This document shows, piece by piece, positions 62,001 to 64,000 of a DNA stretch of 64,000 bases (within the stretch, counting starts at the first letter, position 1; every line of letters starts with the position of its first letter). Source of the stretch: Cotesia glomerata (taxonomy: Eukaryota; Arthropoda; Insecta; Hymenoptera; Braconidae); NCBI RefSeq assembly GCF_020080835.1, contig NC_058162.1:8757323-8821322 (forward strand), given 5' to 3'. Below the pieces are notes generated by a model. It was not told the DNA's origin and made no database searches. It worked only from the letters and a program-made list of their open reading frames with translations. The position numbers were made by a program, and so were the translations under genes.

Positions 62001-64000
62001 TCGCACCATCGACATGATGGAGGCGTAAAATTTGCAATCGTGTGTATGGCTAGTAATATTGTTATTTGTGTGGGGAAAAATGGGAATATTATTGCTACTA
62101 AAATAAGGTAATTTATTATCTACGCTTTTACGATATAATTGGTTCGCAAAATTCATAATTATGGAAAATTATGGAAATCTAGTTGCATCACTCGTACGGT
62201 ACGAAAAATTTCATACTAACTTTATCGGATCTCCATATCTTTATGTGTAAAAGAAACAATTTCAAAAATTAATTACTCTCAAACGGTGGGGTGAATCGAT
62301 ATTAAATTTTTCTGGTGAGCTATTGATGTATTTATTTTTTAATAAAAAAATTTTCATAATTTTCCATAATTATGAATTTTGCGAATCAACTACTTTAACT
62401 ATAAAAACTTTCACGTTCTCATTTTTTTGTTGAACAATAATGAATTTTCTTCTGTTAATTTTATTTTATTAAATTTTTTTTTTATTAAAATTTATTATTA
62501 AATTAAAGTTACGAGCCGTGGAAATTTTTGATTCTTAAATTTTTTTTAATTGATATCGATTTAATCTTTCAGCCAATTATCAGCAGTGAATCAACTGGAC
62601 TTGAATGAACGTGACATAAACTTTGTGAACACCTTTAAAATTCTCTCTGAAACAACTTCAAGCGATCTTGACATTGAATCGGAGTTACCTTGGCTCGAAT
62701 GGATACAAATACAGAAATTAAATGCTGAGAAAGATTCCTCGATTGCCAAACGCACTGAATTATTATCCGATGTCAATAAACTTAAAATAAAAGTAATGTA
62801 TATTATATAGTATAAAAAAATGTTTTCTACTTTTGTTTAATTTTTTCAAAACTTATAAATTAATGAAAAAAATGATATTAATTGTTCTGACAAATTATTA
62901 ATTAAAAATTTTTTTTTAATTTAGAATAATTTTAAAAAATTTGTAGAATAATTAATGTTATTGCTTCCTTTGGATAATTATAAAAATATTTTAGTTGAAA
63001 AATCTCCTGGATGAAAATGAAGAAGAAACTGAAGATAAAAAATTAGCCACCGAAACTTTCGATTTAAATACTCAAGCGCGTTTCGAACAAATTACACGGA
63101 ATAACTTAGATCAAGAGGAATTAGAGAAAACTATTGGAGAGAAAATTTCTGCGCAAGTTAAAATGACGGAATATTTACGTAAAATGTGCTGGGATTCAAT
63201 GCTTGTTCCAGCTTGCTCTTTAATTTCTTTAGATGGAAAAATTCGAGTGGATAATTACGCGCTTCCCTCGGTTTCTTCCAACGAGTTGCAGCCGAGAAGT
63301 TGGGATAAATTTTCCATCGGCTTGGCAACTCGTATGACAAGGTTTTTTTTTTTCTTTAGTTACTTATTATTATTATAATATTGTAATATTAAATGATCAA
63401 ATGTTTTTATGTTTGAAATTAAATTTATGACAAATTTTCAGTATTGACGCAGAATTAAATCAATCAACTGCTGTCAAGAATGAAGAAAGAACTGCTGACA
63501 ACAAAGAAGAATTATTTTCCATGAGTGGAACCACGTTTCATCGATGGATAAATTCGTTTCCTGGAGTTAATCAAATTTATCGCAACGGAAGTTATACTGA
63601 GGGAACTAGACTGAGAATTTTTATCAAGATTCGCGAAGAGAAATTGAAGGTTTTATAAAACTTTTTTATTAATAAAAATTTTTCTTTACAATTTTTTTAT
63701 AGTTAATTTAATTATTAAACATTTCTTCGCAGCTCTTCTTCAACGATTTATTTACTAACATGCAGCAGCTTAAGTCCCAAGAAATAAAAACAACAAAGGA
63801 TCGCATTGCTAGAATGGAGCATTGCTCATCTGAGTTGAAAACGATGTTCAACGTAGAGTTCTCAATTGATTACACGTGGTTACACCTTGAATTAAGCGAC
63901 TCCGAGAAACCTTATACAATTGTCGAGGTTGACGATAAGGAAGTTTATAAGTTAATAACTTATTCAATAAACGTACCTCATGAAAATGAGGATAATTTAC
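28307..64000 (+). CDS. CFAP43: CFAP43, cilia- and flagella-associated WD-repeat protein (5' part, 12 exons)
   Basis: Exons 28307-28326, 28422-28593, 56803-57068, 57167-57503, 60727-61069, 61158-61429, 61502-61762, 61836-62107, 62573-62792, 62995-63341, 63442-63649 and 63733-64000 (open) all join in phase, giving about 995 residues. Degenerate WD blades fill the N-terminal part (GYHILFVNLNT, KIAIFTYPEIEK, FQLIIWLWRTGENL, LLIADDLGNVYLIL). A charged, coiled-coil-like region with CWDSMLVPACSLISLDGKI follows. Order and motifs match CFAP43, a large ciliary tether/axonemal protein needed for flagellar structure, so sperm expression is expected. Human CFAP43 is about 1,665 aa, so roughly the last third lies outside. 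Intron 2 is about 28.2 kb and houses antisense genes and repeats; the other introns range from 72 bp to 3.2 kb. The donor at 61430 (GTACTA) is weak. Confidence 0.8.
28851..30020 (+). repeat. family A interspersed repeat, copy 3, interrupted by family B
   Basis: The head is at 28851 and the tail TTAGCGGGAAGTT at 30008-30020. At the place where other copies carry (CA)n, this copy holds a family B segment (29357-29873). It lies in CFAP43 intron 2. Confidence 0.6.
29357..29873. repeat. family B repeat inserted in family A copy 3
   Basis: It is the reverse complement of 11509-11955: the TTTAGGGAAGCAGCGCCACC end and the CTTGACTCAAGTGAAC end both match. The minus-strand ORF ending ...LIFLLINMSNGKIK is shared by both copies because the DNA is repeated, so I do not call it as a protein. 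Confidence 0.65.
30080..30240. repeat. tandem palindromic ATTCCTATAATATTATAGGAAT units
   Basis: Four to five degenerate units of ~30 bp, each centred on TATAATATTATA flanked by TTCC/GGAA. They give a row of AT cruciform-prone palindromes. Confidence 0.6.
30432..30656 (-). repeat. family C compound hairpin, copy 2
   Basis: H1 (arms CTCAGATCACATGTAATTG and CAAACATGTGATCTGAG, centre CCGAGGCGAAGCCGAGG) is followed by a degenerate H2 with TTTAGCGCAGCGGCC. The order is reversed relative to copy 1. Confidence 0.65.
30657..30890 (-). repeat. family C compound hairpin, copy 3
   Basis: Nearly identical to the reverse complement of copy 1 at 16608-16836, including both arms, the CCGAGGCGAAGCCGAGG centre and the GCGCAGCGGGCC loop of H2. 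This suggests a recent common source. Confidence 0.75.
30893..31110 (+). repeat. family C compound hairpin, copy 4
   Basis: H2 then H1 in plus orientation (centre CCTCGGCTTCGCCTCGG), head to head with copy 3, with H2 arms diverged (GTCTCACTGCGCTAAAC). Apparent ORFs across 30786-31063 follow the hairpins and are not real. Confidence 0.65.
31111..31756. other. CpG-rich patch and AT-rich gap in CFAP43 intron 2
   Basis: 31120-31330 is GC-richer, with AACGCATGCGCGCTACGC and a TATATATAAC box at 31291, but no coding frame is convincing. 31330-31756 is plain AT-rich intron. Confidence 0.35.
31757..31865 (+). repeat. family C fragment
   Basis: Only the centre (GCCTCGGCTTCGCCTCGG) and a degenerate flank ending AAATAGTATACAACCCATG remain. 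The arms do not pair. Confidence 0.5.
32352..32500 (+). repeat. degenerate family A head
   Basis: GGTTAACTCTGCAGGCTATCC followed by AACTTTC and TCGAGCTCGAAAAG recalls the family A head and its GAGCTC palindromes. No tail was found. Confidence 0.35.
32688..32903 (-). repeat. family C compound hairpin, copy 5
   Basis: H1 (CAGATCACATGTAATTG, centre CCGAGGCGAAGCCGAGG, CAAACATGTGATCTGAG) followed by H2 with arms GGCAGAAAG and CTTTCTGCC and a TTTAGCGTATCGGGCC loop. It is inserted in the right arm of the composite element. Confidence 0.65.
33111..33498. other. AT-rich intron sequence
   Basis: No gene or repeat recognised; it may include the 3' UTR of the minus-strand frame that follows. Confidence 0.35.
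33499..33827 (-). pseudogene. small secreted 4-Cys protein, apparently frameshifted
   Basis: ATG 33827 starts a good signal peptide (MFKYNSIILMLVALYCVAQIS). The frame must then change near 33765 to reach a long open frame (FEKFQNSNNL...) that carries four cysteines (NCLRDSDVNEQC, KFCWTY, and a terminal RC) and ends at TAA 33501-33499. No intron of plausible length with matching phase bridges the two. Either this is a one-base lesion (pseudogene or sequence error) or the first exon lies elsewhere. The protein family is not recognised. It sits antisense inside CFAP43 intron 2. Confidence 0.4.
34060..34480. mobile_element. inverted-repeat element
   Basis: Arms near 34062-34108 and 34428-34475 pair (AATGCGAGTTTCAATGCCTG and its counterpart AGACATTGAAACTAGCATT, with GAGCCAACCG and GGTTGGCTC). 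The interior contains a short GC hairpin (GCGGACAGAAAATG...TTTTCTGCCCGC). Confidence 0.5.
34498..34625. repeat. long hairpin with CTTCGC centre (family C-like)
   Basis: Arms GTGTGAC..GGGATGAAACACGATTT and AAATCGTTTTGTTTCATCCC..GTCACAC surround a centre CCCTCGCTTCGCTCGGGC. The same architecture and ATATACTATT edge as family C H1 appear, but the arm sequences differ. Confidence 0.6.
34626..34975. repeat. tandem ends of a TATATATAAAAATGAAT / GGCTGGACCGATTT repeat
   Basis: Two blocks (34640-34750 and 34812-34920) share CTATATATATAAAAATTAAT and GGCTGGACCGATTT, a widespread insect repeat signature. The class cannot be fixed from this fragment. Confidence 0.4.
34976..35022 (+). repeat. tRNA 3'-half-like fragment
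   Basis: CTGGG-TTTAAAT-CCCAG forms a T-arm with a 7-nt loop, followed by TCCGAGC, preceded by TGTAATCGGGAGGTT. The loop has TTTAAA in place of TTCGA, and no 5' half or acceptor partner is found. It is a tRNA-derived relic or SINE piece, not a functional tRNA. Confidence 0.35.
35056..35273. repeat. cluster of six GCCAAAAGGGCGTATAA motifs forming two hairpins
   Basis: Copies lie at 35056-35072 (+), 35077-35093 (-), 35102-35118 (+), 35187-35201 (+), 35210-35224 (-) and 35257-35273 (+). The first pair is a perfect 17-bp stem with an AAAG loop; the fourth and fifth form a second stem. The left flank (ATATCGCGTGCCTAATG) resembles the TIR of the MITE at 22274-22798. Confidence 0.75.
35545..35657 (+). 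mobile_element. short R1-LINE ORF2 3' fragment
   Basis: It encodes FFECDRWKDDRISTEET and LSPESLVTCMIKK, matching the end of ORF2 in the 4618-8784 LINE (shared ACCGAAGAAACAAT and CTCTCCCCTGAGAGCTTGG). It retains the cysteine segment that is disrupted in that copy. It abuts, and appears to truncate, the last visible metalloproteinase exon. Confidence 0.75.
36350..36480. repeat. 131-bp near-perfect hairpin
   Basis: Arms of ~62 nt (AAAGCCCTAATAGATGATCA... and ...TGATCATCTATTGGGGCTTT) pair with few mismatches around a GTGAA-type loop. It lies in a pseudogene intron and contains TGATCA motifs like those of the satellite. A MITE or a hairpin-RNA precursor could look like this. Confidence 0.65.
37490..37720. 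repeat. family B remnant
   Basis: Contains TTGACTCAAAAG, GAACCAAGAAAATC and TTGAATCAAG motifs of the family B type. Non-coding. Confidence 0.4.
38003..38729. mobile_element. TTAA-flanked inverted-repeat element 2 (719 bp)
   Basis: TTAA at 38003-38006 and 38726-38729 bound an element beginning GGGGGATGGCCACTGTGA and ending in its complement. The interior is partly palindromic (two copies of a CCCCTACGTGCA-type block near 38285 and 38415 in opposite orientation). It is a piggyBac-like MITE with no coding capacity, in an intron of the metalloproteinase pseudogene. Confidence 0.75.
39321..40884. other. 3' flank of the ankyrin gene, left end of tandem duplication
   Basis: No gene found. From about 39600 on, this sequence is repeated diverged at 47500-48290 (shared AGTGTGCCAATCAATT, ATCAAACGTAGCTTTA, GAATTTATCATGTAAGAATA), so it marks one end of the duplicated unit. 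A TATAAAAGG at 39551-39559 on the plus strand has no gene attached. Confidence 0.55.
40885..46326 (-). CDS. large ankyrin-repeat protein, intact 1813-codon ORF
   Basis: One uninterrupted frame from ATG 46326 to the stop at 40885. Residues 1-853 are mostly helical with no recognised domain and no signal peptide; an acidic DDDEED run is near 205. From about residue 854 some two dozen ankyrin repeats follow (GWSSLHYAAKGGN, TALHVAAQHGHEEVVQVLLENGADV, TPLHTAARSNN), ending near 1740 before a charged tail. Ankyrin arrays bind proteins; the partner is unknown. A 5' UTR intron is supported (donor 46550, acceptor 46384-46383). The gene is antisense inside CFAP43 intron 2 and has a broken tandem duplicate at 48293-52247. 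Conserved frame against a decayed sister suggests it is under selection. Confidence 0.85.
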   Translation of the reverse strand: MSHFRNQDNFTDKSGSLNVDSTEESVLDEYRENGKNYKAAMLSEIISVATKNIISSSKIDDFKKYLQYIIGILNYEKEENPKKFSEIVQDVIKNSNFIILACKYNRSDILTYIMDEKNLTYSSCCQPGDEDNENHNAFYYAIRDDKKDFIEVLLDEWPGYINSEEMYRAFADAYAEANLKRLALSYELLTFITERLIDHHFYSNDDDEEDKKIIISLPDIKERGKLLIENIRRFIDEYSNSDDLNSILLLRSKFIAFNINILKQQMKATYSKIFWEEIEFYLLVFISSRQHNKVYNMNLYKFLMPKSKLLHYLDLFANILENEMKNIYDQNLDILKNYPRESRVKMMPKILKSNSKIREFYEDYQRVKDVNALYLISHSVDILLEYFSDLNVSSDSKHGQIAIKRTLQVITEMMKNNWESPNMTRSLSLLLLTSLSLRTRQIVVNFHNSSFIHTQTRKLGKGNSNGPNEETIFEDIQADLKIIKWMTKSILHVTLIHYITVMLETIVKMKTAEDLRNYINFLDLDFVTKWFAEYEVDQTWNYDILSSEFNNLITPTSSYLESFVSEVLFDKIETVGINAKDRFKHVDNLKNFKTMCSSVNKANFNSYVFQKIKTEANFALEKKLNEKELKISSNSISYYLLSNVFGVIPRLIWSVKERIMSLSNRIFVVIGHGLQSYEWLEILSTQLWTKKYLNISNLDDNMNFVQEKKELSTQVLNDYNSKIEILKNILTNHKYGENLETYENLSILVVVEMLTLELMSIMDASKNLVDNYTILDNSEPILVGKYLYNYLVHSQSIFQTVDVSMVIFLNAKKLCSRSDESNVKKIGRIFQNNIKELKLRHSRHLSCIINQNEMFQAIEQGDIRKLEDAINKGADINGTDHHGWSSLHYAAKGGNLAIFQHLIHLRIKNKFRNINGESPLHIAARHGQIEIVKWLINDVRNPEVEDFSKITPLFLAVGYNNKEIVKLLLPYNNKSSFKDLIQFAVLNNSKDVIEFLVENSNEDVHCCQTFDKQTPLHVAAKNGYAELTEYLISLQPDVNCRSDGEVTPLFEAALYGHVKTVKILLSNKADVNIGNNSGTTALHVAAQHGHEEVVQVLLENGADVHKTDTDRHTALHFAAKNGSLNIVKLLVKYKIDVNVESKSFETPLLLAAFNGHSEVVQLLLANKALDTPQRNSENSVVHFAARSGNIELIRFLLRQKKQLHKKNANNHNPLYLAASHGHLEVVKFLVERGASCLNSTTDNGYNPLHACIRNNHPEVVKFFISQKVELDLRVGESSTPISIAAHYGFYEIVKLLVEAGCNFNVKNAAGVTPLHQALMKNHLKIAEYLLTQHVDVMAATSEKKLPIHVALEGNLFSVVVTLLNKNKHSVNYQDHFNETPLYMACKWNHPELVQLLINNGGKIIYGNKHCMDPAVSSGSKDVIDVLFKIGVYVHGVLPGGVPFLHRAVEFEQIDIVKMLVAKKVDVNAFSAVKETALMIAAYYNFTDIVDFLWKNKANPRLKNESNLSALDVSIMRNSLNTFYLLFELFKVEVTDQTNSEFKPLHVAAFYGRAEIVRFLIKNKFDVNDLNLNGLTPLHTAARSNNAFIVEILLEHGAHYDSENSENKKPINLTQDELTFFTLEIIDSLFTCVKEGDYIGCLDCLRRNAVVNAKSSTSITPLHYACQNGFSDIVRLLLEFNADIDITANYGTPLVYAVLFDHYEVVKTLLKYGAVYNVTTEFGGNSLARLSENLDIIYLLELIDKVFDAVKECDTSIVDEIKKIKDLDILQCILSTRNKNNKQLYLEAQTSKFPEYKLAEIYGWEAYLLIEKYN
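46327..47450 (-). promoter_or_regulatory. 5' UTR and upstream region of the ankyrin gene
   Basis: A minus-strand acceptor (TTTTTCCAG, 46384-46383) and donor (GTAAGTAC, 46550-46549) define a 168-bp 5' UTR intron. The same donor context is preserved in the duplicate at ~54130. Blocks such as ACACACGTAGCACGTTCCAAT (about 46722) and the TACTGTTCGATAACTAGTG segment (about 47020) recur at about 54285 and 54835, so the promoter was duplicated too. Confidence 0.5.
47451..48292. other. junction and 3' flank of the duplicated ankyrin unit
   Basis: Diverged copy of 39600-40880. No independent gene. The plus-strand ORF at 48067-48462 is antisense to the pseudogene end and is not called. Confidence 0.5.
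48293..52247 (-). pseudogene. ankyrin-repeat gene duplicate, broken
   Basis: Homologous to 40885-46326 along its length (FHNSSFIHTQT, MFQAIEQGDIKKLEDA, LFTCVKEGDYIGCLDCLRRNAVVNAKSS), but split into five frames: 52247-51277, 51305-49644, 49663-49349, 49389-49033 and 48973-48293. Frame changes are near 51290, 49655 and 49370, with a stop plus lesion at about 49030. An internal deletion of ~70 codons lies near 51400. The first ~440 codons are gone: homology stops at 52247, where an inverted-repeat element and MULE sequence begin. The distal half could still give a truncated protein, but I judge it a pseudogene. Confidence 0.85.
52254..52378. mobile_element. short MITE at the ankyrin/MULE junction
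   Basis: CACTGAAAAAATATATATGCG on the left pairs with GCGGCATATATTTTTTTTCAGT on the right, enclosing ~80 bp of TATGCG-rich palindromic sequence. It sits exactly between the broken ankyrin gene and the transposase remnant. Confidence 0.6.
52387..53348 (+). pseudogene. MULE-type transposase, C-terminal part, frameshifted
   Basis: Two frames (to ~52842, then 52836-53348) give a Mutator-like DDE transposase core: first Asp in WFSDGTFKC, second Asp in MVDFEKAF, the GCYFHLCQAIWRHV helix, and the catalytic Glu in SNNLVEGWHSGVN. The N-terminal DNA-binding (FLYWCH/zinc-finger) part is absent and the frame breaks near 52840, so it is inactive. It replaces the N-terminal region of the duplicated ankyrin gene. 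Confidence 0.8.
53349..53983. other. AT-rich gap after the MULE remnant
   Basis: Contains a short internal duplication (ATTAATTTTCAAATTATTATTG at ~53344 and ~53430) and no gene. Probably transposon 3' sequence. Confidence 0.4.
53984..54066 (+). repeat. GGATATTTTGTCGC minisatellite
   Basis: Five degenerate units of 16-19 bp (GGATATTTCGTCCAGA, GATATTTTGTCGCCA, GGATATTTTGTTCGG and so on) form a small array just before the duplicated ankyrin promoter region. Confidence 0.7.
54067..55300 (-). promoter_or_regulatory. orphaned duplicate of the ankyrin promoter/5' UTR
   Basis: Diverged copy of 46530-47450 (splice donor GTAAGTACTTGATC, GCACGTTCCAATCACTTAG, TACTGTTCGGTAACTAATG, CACATGGACACCAATCA), now separated from its coding region by the MULE remnant. 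It carries a TTAA-flanked element at 54566-54814 that is absent from the other copy. Confidence 0.6.
54566..54814. mobile_element. TTAA-flanked inverted-repeat element 4 (241 bp)
   Basis: TTAA at 54566-54569 and 54811-54814 flank an element with ends CAGGCGAGACCA and TGGTCTCGGCTG and nested arms (ATTGCAGTTTCGATTGG paired with the region ending TTGAAACTGCAAT at 54795). The first ankyrin copy lacks it, giving an empty-site comparison. Confidence 0.65.
55301..55849. other. AT-rich intron sequence
   Basis: No gene or repeat unit recognised; the plus ORF at 55272-55517 is low-complexity. Confidence 0.35.
55850..56092 (+). repeat. family C compound hairpin, copy 6
   Basis: H2 (CTCGACGGGCAGAAAG ... 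CTTTCTGCCTTCGTCGAG, loop GCTGCGCTAAACG) precedes H1 (CTCAGATCACATGTTTG, centre CCTCGGCTTCGCCTCGG, CAATTACATGTGATCTGAG). It is closest in sequence to copy 5 in reverse. Confidence 0.7.
56093..56802. other. end of the giant CFAP43 intron
   Basis: AT-rich, with several diverged tandem-like blocks around AATTAGCNGACATTT and AAAAATTTTT, ending in the acceptor CTGTTAAATAG. No gene. Confidence 0.4.
57504..58242. other. left part of CFAP43 intron 4
   Basis: AT-rich, non-coding. Two blocks around AAAAATATATAAAACCGTAAAAAGG (57822) and GAAACATTGTAATGGCACAAA (58187) look like a diverged direct duplication of ~360 bp. Confidence 0.35.
58243..59702. mobile_element. TTAA-flanked inverted-repeat element 3 with nested family A copy
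   Basis: TTAA at 58243-58246 and 59699-59702 bound an element starting GGGGACCCGGTGGTCTAGCG and ending in its complement. Its inverted arms are ~300 bp (58247-58560 and 59325-59698). The right arm has a ~62-bp tandem duplication (ATTCTAGTTCCGACGATAAC at 59333, repeated near 59390). A complete family A unit (58566-59219) sits in the loop. Confidence 0.75.
58566..59219 (+). repeat. family A interspersed repeat, copy 4, uninterrupted
   Basis: Head at 58566, tail TTAGTGGGAAGTT at 59207-59219, total ~654 bp. Its internal (CA)n tract (59032-59065) is intact and continues directly into ACATACAGACGTACGGACATC. This is the empty-site version of the position occupied by LINEs in copies 1 and 2. Confidence 0.7.
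60054..60132. repeat. ACCAGACTGAGTCG palindrome with a third copy
   Basis: ACCAGACTGAGTCG-TGTG-CGACTCAGTCTGGT at 60101-60132 is a perfect 14-bp stem. A further ACCAGACTCAGTCGTGTG lies at 60054-60071. Confidence 0.7.
60440..60670 (+). repeat. insect retroposon-like tail (AACAAACAAACAA ... TATAATATTAGTATAGA)
   Basis: The block ends TCCTCTTTATAATATTAGTATAGA after an AAACAAACAAACAA run and AGTAGTTTCGAAGC. This signature is common at ends of dispersed repeats in insects. The class (RTE-like, SINE or other) is not decided by this fragment. Confidence 0.45.

Overview
This is an AT-rich, intron-containing, transposon-rich animal nuclear sequence. The best guess is a parasitoid wasp (Hymenoptera, possibly Braconidae). 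That rests on the mix of R1-clade LINEs at (CA)n tracts, a MULE transposase, a reprolysin (M12B) metalloproteinase pseudogene of the type common in wasp venoms, and small secreted genes with short introns. The taxonomy is an inference from gene content; nothing here proves it. Gene models were assembled by hand from splice sites and matching intron phases.

Layout. 1-1734: 3' end of an LTR retrotransposon (ORF end, polypurine tract, long LTR). 2070-8933: two adjacent copies of an interspersed repeat (family A), each split at its internal (CA)n tract by an R1-like LINE. 9363-13115 (-): secreted leucine-rich-repeat gene of 8 exons. 13476-15293 (-): single-domain Kazal inhibitor of 3 exons. 17943-19139 (-): small secreted protein of 2 exons. 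19436-23200: TTAA-flanked and other inverted-repeat elements, a minisatellite and TGATCA-rich satellite. 23362-24382 (-): secreted Ser/Tyr/Gly/Pro repeat protein of 2 exons.

28307-64000 (+): first 12 exons of CFAP43, a WD-repeat axonemal protein, running off the right edge. Its second intron is about 28 kb, while its other introns in the window run from 72 bp to 3.2 kb. That intron holds a cluster of GC-rich compound hairpin repeats (family C), a possible frameshifted small secreted gene, a decayed metalloproteinase gene truncated by a LINE fragment, an intact 1813-codon ankyrin gene on the opposite strand, and a tandem duplicate of the ankyrin locus. The duplicate is broken by frameshifts, deletions, a MULE transposase remnant and small inverted-repeat elements.

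How it fits together. Most functional genes in the left half encode secreted proteins on the minus strand. The right half is one axonemal gene whose giant intron has collected an antisense gene family and nested mobile elements. The least explained items are the family C hairpins, the GGGCGTATAA palindromes, and the repeated invasion of one site inside family A.
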